From the NCBI RefSeq assembly GCF_027594745.1, contig NZ_CP110854.1, positions 2,398,501-2,462,500 of the forward strand: a stretch of DNA of 64,000 nt. Direction: 5' to 3'. The position numbers and the translations under genes are program-made. Of the stretch, positions 52,868 to 61,375 are shown in pieces (the first letter of the stretch is position 1; each line of letters opens with the position of its first letter). Under the pieces are notes generated by a model, which worked only from the letters and a program-made list of their open reading frames with translations, ran no database searches and was not told where the DNA came from. This DNA comes from Saprospira grandis. GTDB taxonomy: Bacteria > Bacteroidota > Bacteroidia > Chitinophagales > Saprospiraceae.

Positions 52868-53254
52868 TTACTTTGCCTCGAACCAAAGGGGGCTATCATC
52901 AAAGCGTTGGCCGTTATAATTGAAGCAAATCTCTTGGCCAGGTTCAATATCCTCGCCCGCATAAACATCAATAGATTGGCCATCTTTATTCATCTGATAA
53001 TAGGCATTGGGCTGATAGGAGTGGTTGTACAAAGAGCCGTAGCCCAGGGCAATAGCGGCCTGTTTGCCCTGATCATCCCAGAGAAAATAGTAATCGTGCA
53101 AAAAGGTTTGATGAATTTTTTCTCGATCTTCATTAGAGAGGAGCAGGACGGGGCAGATCTCGATCAGGGTGTCTTTGGGAATATAATCGGCGGTAAAAAC
53201 GCCGCGGCCCCCCTTGGGGCTATCCTTAAAATAGATAAAGTCTAATCGTTGCAT
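52868..53254 (-). CDS. SET-domain protein (putative lysine methyltransferase)
   Basis: 128 residues forming little more than a SET domain: GRGVFTADYIPKDTLIEICPVL (N-terminal strands), YGSLYNHSYQPNAYY (the NHS pseudoknot motif) and EDIEPGQEICFNYNGQRF (the catalytic Tyr strand, ELxxDY-like). No post-SET Cys. Bacterial SET proteins may methylate ribosomal or other proteins; the target is unknown. It lies 1 bp from the permease gene stop on the same strand. Confidence 0.88.
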   Translation of the reverse strand: MQRLDFIYFKDSPKGGRGVFTADYIPKDTLIEICPVLLLSNEDREKIHQTFLHDYYFLWDDQGKQAAIALGYGSLYNHSYQPNAYYQMNKDGQSIDVYAGEDIEPGQEICFNYNGQRFDDSPLWFEAK

Positions 53255-53255
53255 C

Positions 53256-54506
53256 TTAATCGGCTTGATTTGGTCCAGAACTAATGCGACTTGCTCGTAA
53301 GGCGGGCAAATAAGCGGCCCCAGTTCCTATAGTTAAAACGGTAATAATGACAATCAGAAAGTCGCTTAGGCGCATGCTCACGGGATAAGATTGCACCACA
53401 AAGTTGCTGCCGGCCCCTTCTAGGGCCACCAAGCCAAACTCTTGCTGCAAAAGGCAAAGCAAAACGGCCATCAGGCAGCCGCCAAAGAGGCCAAAGGCAG
53501 AGAGTAAAAAGCCCTCGGCCAAAAAGATATTGCGCAAAAGCGATTTTTGGGCGCCCATGGCTTGCAAATGGGCAATATCGGCCTTTTTTTCAAGGACCAG
53601 CATCCAGAGCGCGCCCACCATATTGAAGGCCACCAAAAGCAGGGTGAAGGCAAAGATTAGAAAGCCCACCCATTTTTCCATATTGGTAATTTTATAAAAG
53701 GCCTCATCTTGTTGGTAGCGGTTTTGGACCTTAAATTTTGGGCCCATAATCTCCTGAACGGCAGCTTGAACGCTCTGCTCATTGGCGCCAGGCCGCAGGC
53801 GCAGCTCCAAAGCCGAGATTTCCCCCGCCCGATAAGCCAATACATCTTGGACAAAAGCCAGGGGCAAAATGGCCATATTATCATAGTCAATTTGCCGAAC
53901 CGCATAAATGGCCCCCGGATAAAAGTTCCGCTTGCGAAAAGGCTCTCCCGTGGTGGCCGTATACTTTTTGAGCTCTCTTTTGGGCATAAAAATCTTTACC
54001 GGACGATCGCGTAGGGCCCGCAGCCCTAAGGTATGCTCCAAAGTAGCGCCGAGCAAGCCCACCGGCTGGCTATCATCGGCAAAGTCTTTGGGCAAAGGCC
54101 GCTTGCCCCGCTCAATGCAGGTATCCAAGCTCAAGACCTCCCAAAAACTAGGGTCTACCCCTTTTAGACTGCCCAAATTTTGCCGGCCCTCATACTCAAA
54201 AAGGGCAATTTCTTCTAAGGTTTGGCTAAGGGCCAAAATATCGGGATGATCTTGCAAATGCAAAATTTGCTCTTCTTCTGGAGAAAAAACTTTGCCCTCT
54301 ATAGGCGAGACCAAAAGCTCCGGTTTGAAGCTATTCATCAGGCTTTGGAGCAATTCCTCAAAGCCATTAAAGACCGACATAATGACCAATAGGGCCATAC
54401 TCCCTAGGCCAATCCCGAAAACCGAGATGGCAGAGATCAAATGAATGGCATTGGTCGATTTCTTAGAAAAAATATAGCGCAGGGCAATCCAAAAGGCTAA
54501 ACGCAT
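53256..54506 (-). CDS. LolC/LolE-like ABC transporter permease
   Basis: 416 residues: N-terminal RYIFSKKSTNAIHLISAISVFGIGLGSMALLVIMSVFNGFEELL (the LolC/E opening and first helix), a periplasmic domain, then three C-terminal helices with the MEKWVGFLIFAFTLLLVAFNMVGALWMLVLEKKADIAHLQAMGAQKSLLRNIF FtsX region. It probably moves lipoproteins from the inner membrane, with an ATPase encoded elsewhere. It is distinct from the permease at 16.4 kb. Genes rbfA, this and the SET gene run together on the minus strand. Confidence 0.92.
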   Translation of the reverse strand: MRLAFWIALRYIFSKKSTNAIHLISAISVFGIGLGSMALLVIMSVFNGFEELLQSLMNSFKPELLVSPIEGKVFSPEEEQILHLQDHPDILALSQTLEEIALFEYEGRQNLGSLKGVDPSFWEVLSLDTCIERGKRPLPKDFADDSQPVGLLGATLEHTLGLRALRDRPVKIFMPKRELKKYTATTGEPFRKRNFYPGAIYAVRQIDYDNMAILPLAFVQDVLAYRAGEISALELRLRPGANEQSVQAAVQEIMGPKFKVQNRYQQDEAFYKITNMEKWVGFLIFAFTLLLVAFNMVGALWMLVLEKKADIAHLQAMGAQKSLLRNIFLAEGFLLSAFGLFGGCLMAVLLCLLQQEFGLVALEGAGSNFVVQSYPVSMRLSDFLIVIITVLTIGTGAAYLPALRASRISSGPNQAD

Positions 54507-54518
54507 AAGTTGGGGAAT

Positions 54519-54926
54519 TTAGTCCTCTTCACGGTCCTGCTGCGCCTCTTTCATCGAGCGCATCGTATTCTTTTCTCCATTGATTTTCTGAAAGAGCTTA
54601 TCGATCTCTTCCACCTGGTCCAAGGTGTCATCAATAAAAAACTTGAGGCGAGGAATGCGACGCACCTGTTTGCGAATGCGCTTGCCCAATTCGGTCCGCA
54701 AACGCACCAAATTTTCCCACATTTCCTTAATCACTTCCTGCTTGTATACGCTATTATAGACGCTGAGGTAAATATAAGCAATCCCCATATCAGAGCTCAT
54801 GCGCACTCGGGTAACGGTCACCAAAGCATCGCCATAAATGAGGCGGCCTTCATTTTGGAGGACCACAGAAAATTCTCTTTGAATCATAGCAGCTACTTGC
54901 CGCTGTTTTATCGTTTGCTGTTCCAT
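54519..54926 (-). CDS. rbfA: 30S ribosome-binding factor RbfA
   Basis: 135 residues; KH-fold maturation factor for 16S rRNA 5' end processing and cold adaptation. Family signs are the opening TIKQRQVAAMIQREFSVVLQNE, VTVTRVRMSSDMGIAYIYLSVY and LGKRIRKQVRRIPRLKFFIDDTLDQVEEIDKLF. A C-terminal acidic tail follows. It is 12 bp upstream of the permease gene; rbfA next to a LolC-like permease is common in Bacteroidota. Confidence 0.95.
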   Translation of the reverse strand: MEQQTIKQRQVAAMIQREFSVVLQNEGRLIYGDALVTVTRVRMSSDMGIAYIYLSVYNSVYKQEVIKEMWENLVRLRTELGKRIRKQVRRIPRLKFFIDDTLDQVEEIDKLFQKINGEKNTMRSMKEAQQDREED

Positions 54927-54952
54927 TTCTATTATTATTTTATGCTGGTTTT

Positions 54953-55086
54953 GGGGCCTGCGGCCAGTTCGGCCTTTGGCCGCCCTTGGCCGCCGCTATG
55001 TTTCGGGGCTCGCAGGTCTGCTCGGCCCTGCGCGGGCTGCGCCCGCTGGGTCTGGCCTAACGGCCACCCCTACACAGCGCTAGGCC
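54953..55086 (+). repeat. GGCC element copy 21
   Basis: Outer helix GGCCT/AGGCC, inner helix GGGG/CCCC with TGT/ACA next to it where others have TGC/GCA. It lies just upstream of rbfA, pointing away from it. Confidence 0.86.
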
Positions 55087-55181
55087 AATAAACGCCTAGC
55101 CAATGGGCCAAACGCAAAGGTAAAAAAGAGCGGGCAGCTTTTTTAATTTTATCGTTCAGAAGCTTAAAGCCCCAAATTTCC

Positions 55182-56207
55182 TTAATACTGACGAGCATTT
55201 TTAAGGCAGCATTGCTTATACTTTTTGCCACTGCCGCAGGGACAAGGGGCATTGCGGCCCAGTTTGCGCCCATTATAGCCAATCATGGCTTGGGCCGCTA
55301 GGCGAAAATGCTGTTTGGTATCTTGTTGGAAAATCTTTTGCATCAGCTCGTAAAGCTCGGGCTCTCTTTTTTGCATGACTTCGGGCCGCTCAAAGAAGTA
55401 TTCGCTGGCCACGGCAAAAAATTCCACCTTATTAGTGGCCCCATAGGGATTCATATTCGATTTGCCCGCCTTGATGTTCTCAATTTCTTTGTGCATGACC
55501 TCTAGCCAAGGCTCCAAATATTGGTTTTGCAAAAAGACCTCGGGCACGCCATCGTAGTTGCCATCGGCGGCATCTAGCAAATGAGCAAACTCATGAATGC
55601 CCACATTGAGCTTATCGCCAGAATTTTGGAAGCCAGAAATTAGGGCCGGTTTAGAGAGAATCATCATGCCCTGCATCACGCCCGTGCCCACCATGCCCCA
55701 AACGGAGCGGCCATGGCCTTCGGTGCGAAAATTTTTATCAAAAGCGCCGGGATAAATGAGGATTTCGCCTAAGTTTTCATACTCCCAATCGGGAAAGCTA
55801 AAAACGGGAATTTCGGCGCTGGCGGCAGCTAGGACCAAAGTGAGGTCATCCACCTCAGTTTTGACGCCCGTGACTCGGGTTTCATGCAAAAAGATTTGGA
55901 TTTCGGTTTCAAAGCGTCTTTTATCTACTTCAGAAAGAGCGCGATAAAAGGCCACATATTCCTCCAGAATCTCCCGCCATTTTTCGGGGAAAGGTGTGTT
56001 TTCTAGCTTTTGCCGCTCTCGGTATTTTTTGGTCAGAATGCTATATATATTATAGCTGACGACCAGATTGGTTGCAATTAGGATATAAAATAGTTCTGTA
56101 CTAACTGCACTAGCATAAGTAAATAGATGAAAGGTCGCGCTAATAATAAGCACAATGGCTAGGGATAGCAGTTGATTGAGGCGGATTTTTTTGGCAGAGA
56201 GTAGCAT
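55182..56207 (-). CDS. MtfA-like (M90) zinc peptidase with C-terminal SEC-C motif
   Basis: 341 residues from the ATG at 56207. Two N-terminal membrane helices, then an MtfA/M90 domain: FHETRVTGVKTEVDDLTLVLAAASAEIPVF, SGDKLNVGIHEFAHLLDAADG (zinc HExxH as HEFAH, about residue 205) and NKVEFFAVASEYFFERPEVM (third ligand Glu). The last 22 residues are a SEC-C zinc motif (NAPCPCGSGKKYKQCC), not usual in E. coli MtfA, which titrates the Mlc repressor. Combined membrane and SEC-C forms suggest a ribosome- or SecA-linked role (inference). Confidence 0.9.
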   Translation of the reverse strand: MLLSAKKIRLNQLLSLAIVLIISATFHLFTYASAVSTELFYILIATNLVVSYNIYSILTKKYRERQKLENTPFPEKWREILEEYVAFYRALSEVDKRRFETEIQIFLHETRVTGVKTEVDDLTLVLAAASAEIPVFSFPDWEYENLGEILIYPGAFDKNFRTEGHGRSVWGMVGTGVMQGMMILSKPALISGFQNSGDKLNVGIHEFAHLLDAADGNYDGVPEVFLQNQYLEPWLEVMHKEIENIKAGKSNMNPYGATNKVEFFAVASEYFFERPEVMQKREPELYELMQKIFQQDTKQHFRLAAQAMIGYNGRKLGRNAPCPCGSGKKYKQCCLKNARQY

Positions 56208-56296
56208 AGGCAAATCTAAGATGAAGCTTGGAGTTTGGCTTGAAAATACCGCTTTTAGCTTAAAAACTGCTAGTTTTGCCCTCCAATATCTAGTTT

Positions 56297-57583
56297 ATGA
56301 TTTATACCGTATTGCGCCAGTTTGTTCGCTTATTGCTCTTTGGGTTTTTTCGCCGTATGTATTGGCGTCAAAAGCAGAGTTTGCCCAAAAATGGGCCTTT
56401 ATTGATTATTGTCAATCATTCGACTGCTTTTACGGAAATGCTCATTTTGGGGGCATTTCTGCCCCGCTCTATTTATTATTGGGCCAGGGCGTCGGTTTTT
56501 AGCAATCCTTGGGCCCGTTGGTTTTATCGGCAAATTCACATTTTGCCCATCATGCGGGCCGAGGAAGGCCTGCGGAAGCTGGACCAAAATGTCCCGACCA
56601 TACAGCAATCTCAGGCTTATTTAAAAGAGGGCTTGGCGTTACTCATTGCGCCAGAGGGAAATTGCGTGATGGAAAAGCGTTTGCGGCATTTTCGGACGGG
56701 AACGGCTCGTTTGGCGCTTTCTACTTTGGAGCAATTGCCAGCGGGCCAAGATTTGCAAGTTTTGCCCATTGGGGTCAACTTTAGCCATCATAAAAATTGG
56801 CGGGCCGAGGTCAAAATTAGCATTGGCGAGCGCTTTTCGGTCCGAGATTTTGAAGAAGATTACGAAAAAGACCCACAAAGAGGGGCCAAGTTATTGACCT
56901 ACGCCATGCGAGAAGCCTTGGCCAAAGAAGTCATTTGGATAGAGCGAGAAGAGGATGAAGAACTGGCCGAATACCTCTACAGTTTTGCCCGTCAGGGCCA
57001 GGGCCAAGCCAGCGGCTTCCTACAGGCTGATGCGGGTGCCTTAGGCGAAGATCAGCGCTTAACCGAGCAGCTCAATGCCTTGGAGGAAGAGAAAAAAGCG
57101 CAGCATTTGGCCGCTTGTCGAGATTATTTTGGGGCTTTGGCCGAGCATAAATTGCCCTTGGCCATTTTTCAGCAAAACCCAATTTCGCCTGTTTTATTTA
57201 TTCTGTTTTTGCCGCTTTATTTGGCGGGTTGGCTACTTTCTTGGCCCTTATTTACGGCTATTCGGGCCTTGAGGGCGCACTTTATTCGCTCGCCTAAAAG
57301 TCAGCATTTTTGGGGCCCTATGGCCATGGCCTTTGCCCTAGTTTGTTGGCTGCCCTACAGCTTAATTTGGAGTGTTTTGGGCTTGATCTACTTTGGTGGC
57401 TTGGGTTTGCTTTTGCCTGTATTGGTCCTTTGCCTAAGCTTATTTTATGTTCGGATGCGAGATGCGGCCCTTTTATTTTTGGCCAAACTGCGCTGGATGA
57501 AATTGGGGGCTAGCCAAAAAGAAAGCCTGCAAGAGCGGGGAAAATCGCTACTGCAGGCCTTGCGTCAAGATTTTGATTTTTAG
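56297..57583 (+). CDS. PlsC-like lysophospholipid/glycerol acyltransferase
   Basis: 428 residues. Acyltransferase domain in the first half: block I NHSTAFTEMLILG (H-x4-E, where the family has H-x4-D), block II FYRQIHILPIMR, block III LLIAPEGNCVMEKRLRHFRTGTARLAL, then a late pair of membrane helices (LFILFLPLYLAGWLLSWPLF and FALVCWLPYSLIWSVLGLIYFGGLGLLLPVLVL). Acylation of lysophosphatidate or a related lipid is expected. Its stop overlaps the stop of the convergent HD gene by 4 bp, with no terminator between them. Confidence 0.88.
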   Translation: MIYTVLRQFVRLLLFGFFRRMYWRQKQSLPKNGPLLIIVNHSTAFTEMLILGAFLPRSIYYWARASVFSNPWARWFYRQIHILPIMRAEEGLRKLDQNVPTIQQSQAYLKEGLALLIAPEGNCVMEKRLRHFRTGTARLALSTLEQLPAGQDLQVLPIGVNFSHHKNWRAEVKISIGERFSVRDFEEDYEKDPQRGAKLLTYAMREALAKEVIWIEREEDEELAEYLYSFARQGQGQASGFLQADAGALGEDQRLTEQLNALEEEKKAQHLAACRDYFGALAEHKLPLAIFQQNPISPVLFILFLPLYLAGWLLSWPLFTAIRALRAHFIRSPKSQHFWGPMAMAFALVCWLPYSLIWSVLGLIYFGGLGLLLPVLVLCLSLFYVRMRDAALLFLAKLRWMKLGASQKESLQERGKSLLQALRQDFDF

Positions 57584-58206
57584 AACTGAAAAGTATCAAT
57601 ATCCTTCACTTTATTTTCGAACCAGGCAATGGGCTGTTGGGTCTTATTGCCCGTCCAAGTATCACATTTAAAGAAGTTGTAGAAGAGCTGTTTATTTTCT
57701 GGTCCAAGCTGCTTAAAAGTTTGGGCCAGTTTATTTTCTGCCTCCTCCTTGCGGCCTTTTTGCCAAAATTTCCAAGCATAATAGGCTTCATCATGCAGGG
57801 CAATCAGTTGCAAAAGCCGCTCATCGCTCAAGTAGTTTTTGGCAAAGCGCTTAGCAATTGCCGCATGATGCTTAGACCAATCTCTTCTAAGGCGCTGGCT
57901 TTCCTCCAAATACTTAAAGGTATCGTGAATAATAGCGACCAAACGAAGATCTTGGCGCACATCGGCCGAAAAATTCACGGCATTGATATTGGCCAAAACA
58001 TCTTGGATATGAAAAAGAATTTGCCCCTCGGGATGGCCAGGTCGAGGCTTACCCCAAAAGGCACCACGCAGCCAAGCCGGATCCATCAAGAGAATCTGCT
58101 CTAGCTTGGTTTCGGGTTGAATATAATGCTCCAAAACCGCCCGCTGTCGGTTAACCGTTAGCGGAACATGAATAGGCCTGGGCGCTTGATAGTTGAGGTT
58201 AAACAT
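57580..58206 (-). CDS. HD-domain phosphohydrolase
   Basis: 208 residues with the metal residues of an HD domain: HPEGQILFHIQDVL (first His), VAIIHDTFKYLEES (the HD pair, about residue 93), then KHHAAIAKRF and LIALHDEAYYAW (later ligands). HD proteins hydrolyse nucleotides or other phosphates; the substrate is unknown. It stands alone and ends against the acyltransferase gene. Confidence 0.82.
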   Translation of the reverse strand: MFNLNYQAPRPIHVPLTVNRQRAVLEHYIQPETKLEQILLMDPAWLRGAFWGKPRPGHPEGQILFHIQDVLANINAVNFSADVRQDLRLVAIIHDTFKYLEESQRLRRDWSKHHAAIAKRFAKNYLSDERLLQLIALHDEAYYAWKFWQKGRKEEAENKLAQTFKQLGPENKQLFYNFFKCDTWTGNKTQQPIAWFENKVKDIDTFQF

Positions 58207-58404
58207 AAAATTAGGGCGTAAAACTGCTTTTTAGCTAAAAAATAAGGCCCAATAAGGGGCCAGTGCTGTCTCTATTTAGACCAAATATCTTACCAAAAGT
58301 TAAGTTTTCTTTAGTAAATTAAACGATCATACAAAGTCTTTCAGTATAGACGAAAACAGGGGGCTCTAGGTTCGATAAAGCCTGTTTATTCCTTATTTTT
58401 ATTT
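58207..58404. other. Spacer upstream of the HD gene
   Basis: About 200 bp, no credible ORF or terminator seen. Confidence 0.4.
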
Positions 58405-58549
58405 GGGGCTGCCCCGCCCTGCGGGCGGGTCGGGCTGTGCCGGGCTCGCAGGTCTGCTCGGCCCATCGCTTTTTTCGCTTCGCTCAAAAAGCTCGGTCTG
58501 GCCTGTGGCCACCCTTTCCATCCCTCAGCCGCGGGCCTTCGGCCCTTTG
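58405..58549 (+). repeat. GGCC element copy 22
   Basis: Core 58405-58530 with a 3' cUUCGg hairpin to 58549. Outer helix GGCTG/CAGCC; inner helix CGGG/CCCT (three of four). Much of hairpin I matches copies 6 and 9. Confidence 0.84.
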
Positions 58550-58702
58550 TAGCGCCAAAATTGGTCAGTATACGATAACAAAATTTTGACAATTAGTTGA
58601 TTACCCAATAAAAATGCCTATATTAGAAACAACTAGTAGGGCCAAAAGCACTACTTTTTTTTATACAATTTTATAAATTAAATAAACGTACAATCAAAAA
58701 AA

Positions 58703-60289
58703 ATGAAAAAAGTCTCCTTCCTCCCCTTTTTTTTACTGCTCGGGCTTTCTTTATCGGCCCAAAAGGCGACATCTTTTAGCCTTTTAGATTTTCCTTATAC
58801 GGATGTGCATTTACATTCTGCGCTCAAGCCTTTCAATTCTTTGGATGTTTGTAGTTATAGTATTTGGGAGCCCATCAATCATAATTGTGAGGGCAAGTTA
58901 TCTAAATTATTTGTGAGTAGCTCTAAGGAGGTCCCTCGCTATTCGCAATGTCATTTTGAGGGCTTAATGCAGGGAAATGTGGGCCTAGGCTTTTTATCGC
59001 TTACGCCTTTAGAAAAGGGAATGATGCATGTGCGTTTATTGAATGAAAAGAAAAAGGGGAAGGGGACCATGGCCTGTGTCTCTGGAGTAGAGCTTGAGGA
59101 TATGCCCTGCCGTAAGGCCCAGATTAACTACTATGAAGATTTGCGGGCCAATATAGAATATGTATTGGCGGCAGAGGGCCAAAATTATTATATGAACGCC
59201 ATGCCCAAGCAGTATGAGGTGGCCAAAAGTCGAGAGCATCTGCAAGAGCTCTTGGCCGATGAGCATAAACTGGCCATTGTATTAAATATAGAGGGCGGGC
59301 ATAGTTTGGGGCTTTCCTTAGAAGAAAATGACATTTCTCAAACAGAAGAGTATGCCCAGTTCTACTTAAAGAACGTAGACCGCATGAAAGGGGTTTTGCC
59401 CCTGACCGAAGGTAAGGAGGATTATTTGGAGCAGCCCATTTTGAGCATGAACATCAACCACTTTTTCTGGAATGGCCTTTCTGGACATGCAAGAACCTTT
59501 AGCGGACTACAAACTTTTGTGTTTGGAGGCAAAAAAGGAGTAGGAGAGGGGCTGACCCCCTTGGGCAAAAAAGTGATTAAGAAAATGCTAGACCAAGAAA
59601 ATGGTCGCCGCATTTTAGTCGATGTAAAACATATGAGTCTAGATGCTCGCCTTTGGTACTATAGCTATCTAGAAGAACTCCGCGCCCAAGGAGATACCGT
59701 AGGCATCATTAGTTCGCATTCTACAGTAGCGGGCTGCTCTATTCATGACAAGGCCTTTAAGCGCAAAGACAATAAGGCCAAAAATAAACATGCTTACCTC
59801 AATCGCTGGACCATCAGCCTGGCCGATGAGGATATTCGCCAAATACATCAATCTAAAGGCATTGTCGGCATTATGCTGGATAAATACCGCCTGATGGGCA
59901 ATAAGGCCAAAAAGGCTGTAGAACAAACCGTAGAAGGCTCAGCTCAAAGAAGAAAACTCTATGTTCAGGTCATTATGGCCAATGTTTTTGCTACCGTAAA
60001 GGCTGTAAACGAACCCTCTGCCTGGGATATATTGGCGCTGGGCTCTGACTTTGACGGCATGATTGCCCCCTTTGAATGCTATGCTAGCTCTGCCGATATG
60101 CCTCTTTTGGCCAAAGACCTTTATGCCTTTTTGCAGGAACCAGAAGCTATCTTTGATCTGTTCACTAAAGAGGAAGTAGAGGCCCTGATGTTTGACCTTA
60201 GCCCAGAAGAAATTATACGCAAATTTATGTACGAAAATGGACGAAATTTTGCCCTGCGCAATTTACCTAGCTATTCGTCGGAAGGTTAA
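58703..60289 (+). CDS. Secreted membrane-dipeptidase-like metallopeptidase (M19)
   Basis: 528 residues with signal peptide (MKKVSFLPFFLLLGLSLSAQ). The amidohydrolase-fold metal sites of M19 are visible: DVHLHS (HxH, about residue 36), a Glu in VLNIEGGHS, His in RILVDVKHMS and GIISSHSTV, and Asp in LALGSDFDGMI near residue 447. Two Cys-rich bits (CSYSIWEPINHNC, MACVSGVELEDMPC) may form disulfides. Periplasmic dipeptide hydrolysis is expected. No adjacent partner. Confidence 0.88.
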   Translation: MKKVSFLPFFLLLGLSLSAQKATSFSLLDFPYTDVHLHSALKPFNSLDVCSYSIWEPINHNCEGKLSKLFVSSSKEVPRYSQCHFEGLMQGNVGLGFLSLTPLEKGMMHVRLLNEKKKGKGTMACVSGVELEDMPCRKAQINYYEDLRANIEYVLAAEGQNYYMNAMPKQYEVAKSREHLQELLADEHKLAIVLNIEGGHSLGLSLEENDISQTEEYAQFYLKNVDRMKGVLPLTEGKEDYLEQPILSMNINHFFWNGLSGHARTFSGLQTFVFGGKKGVGEGLTPLGKKVIKKMLDQENGRRILVDVKHMSLDARLWYYSYLEELRAQGDTVGIISSHSTVAGCSIHDKAFKRKDNKAKNKHAYLNRWTISLADEDIRQIHQSKGIVGIMLDKYRLMGNKAKKAVEQTVEGSAQRRKLYVQVIMANVFATVKAVNEPSAWDILALGSDFDGMIAPFECYASSADMPLLAKDLYAFLQEPEAIFDLFTKEEVEALMFDLSPEEIIRKFMYENGRNFALRNLPSYSSEG

Positions 60290-60500
60290 AATTCAAAATT
60301 TTATATAGCTAAATAGCTAGAGTTGCATTCTTTTAAGTAGAATTACGTCAGAAAGGCCAATATATTAGGCCAAATACCGTTATTGATAGACAAATAGAAA
60401 TTAATTATGGGTTAAGGTGACCTAAATATTTGGAAATCTGACTTTTGCCCCCTACTTTTAATCTAGAATTCTATTTTTATCATTCTTAAACTAATGCATT
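60290..60500. other. Spacer upstream of the small exported protein gene
   Basis: AT-rich, no ORF. AATATTTG near 60425 is one base off the -7 consensus. Confidence 0.3.
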
Positions 60501-60950
60501 ATGAGAATCCTAACCGCTGTACTTGCATTTGTGCTCGCTTTTAATAGCTTCGCATTTGCTGCACCTCAAAATGAGGACAAAATGGTAGCTGTTGTTCTAC
60601 TTATGGACAATGGTGACGACAAAGAAGTTGTAGCTACTATCTACACTAGCCTTATGGCCGCTGAAAAAGTAGCCAAAGTAATGAACATCGAGATGATCGC
60701 TTCTGATGATCCCGTTGAAAATGATGTTTTCGTTTTCTCTCTAAAATCTGAAGAGCAGAAGGACGTAACCATGAAAATGTTCGATGAAGAAGGTTATGAG
60801 TTGGCTGCCCACCGTGTGATGGACCTTAATGAAGGTAGCAACTACAATGCACTTAATGTAGAAACTCTCGATGACGGAACTTACATGTTCCAGATCACTG
60901 ATGAGTCTGGTGCTGAGCTTAACCGCAAAGTAACTATCAAGCGTCAGTAA
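60501..60950 (+). CDS. Small exported protein, probably abundant, DUF3244-like
   Basis: 149 residues: signal peptide (MRILTAVLAFVLAFNSFAFA), mature part beta-rich, ending in LNVETLDDGTYMFQITDESGAELNRKVTIKRQ, which resembles the Ig-like small secreted proteins (DUF3244 or a T9SS-sorting-like strand set) of Bacteroidota. Codon use (GCT, GTT, GAA, ATC) is closer to the ribosomal protein genes at 1.4-2.2 kb than to its neighbours, so strong expression is inferred. Strong terminator. Function unknown. Confidence 0.75.
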   Translation: MRILTAVLAFVLAFNSFAFAAPQNEDKMVAVVLLMDNGDDKEVVATIYTSLMAAEKVAKVMNIEMIASDDPVENDVFVFSLKSEEQKDVTMKMFDEEGYELAAHRVMDLNEGSNYNALNVETLDDGTYMFQITDESGAELNRKVTIKRQ

Positions 60951-60973
60951 TCTCCTGTCGTCTGAAATGTATA

Positions 60974-61006
60974 AAGGGTAGCAGTTTGTTCTGCTGCCCT
61001 TTTTTT
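60974..61006 (+). terminator. Terminator of the small exported protein gene
   Basis: AAGGGTAGCAG pairs with CTGCTGCCCTT around TTTGTT, followed by a T-run. Confidence 0.9.
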
Positions 61007-61037
61007 ATGCCCATACTTGGCCCTTTTGCGGTTTTGC

Positions 61038-61169
61038 AGGCCCGAAGGGCCGCAGGCCTAGCGATGTGCAGCAGGGGCCCGCAGGGCCAGACCGAGCCGC
61101 TGAAGGCGGCGAAGGGCCGAGCGAATAGCGAGCTGCGAAACGTAGCGCCCGCCGCAGGCGGGAGGCCCC
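61038..61169 (-). repeat. GGCC element copy 23
   Basis: Minus orientation; core 61169-61055, 3' hairpin to 61038. Outer helix GGCCT/AGGCC, inner helix GCAG/CTGC. Confidence 0.86.
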
Positions 61170-61179
61170 AAAAAAACAT

Positions 61180-61269
61180 CGAGCTGCGACAACAAGAACT
61201 TTAGTTCGCCGTTCGACGACCAAAGGGAGTAAAGGTAGCGCCGCAAGGCGTAGCCGCAGCGGAGGCCCC
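61180..61269 (-). repeat. Truncated GGCC element with CTTTAG module (copy 23b)
   Basis: Only the 5' part (GGCCCC with hairpin I) joined to one module with GAACTTTAGTTC, a third stem sequence for the same loop. It abuts copy 23, as if one element inserted into or replaced part of another. Confidence 0.75.
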
Positions 61270-61314
61270 AAAATAGATAAGAAGAACCTTAGTTTGTCTT
61301 TGACGACCGAATTA

Positions 61315-61350
61315 TAAAAAAGCCCATAACAACTTGCGTTGCTATGGGCT
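61315..61350 (-). terminator. Terminator of the citrate synthase gene
   Basis: AGCCCATAACAAC pairs with GTTGCTATGGGCT (one mismatch); T-run on the minus strand. Confidence 0.85.
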
Positions 61351-61375
61351 TTAGTTTATGCTGTTAGGCAGGAAA

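Noticed and set aside
52868..53254. Eukaryotic gene transfer because of the SET domain
   Set aside because: Short SET proteins are widespread in bacteria; no other sign of transfer is seen here.
6730..61269. GGCC elements as plain Rho-independent terminators
   Set aside because: About ten of the 23 copies lie next to gene starts or inside a gene, and several follow a complete terminator; T-runs are at the 5' end, not the 3' end.
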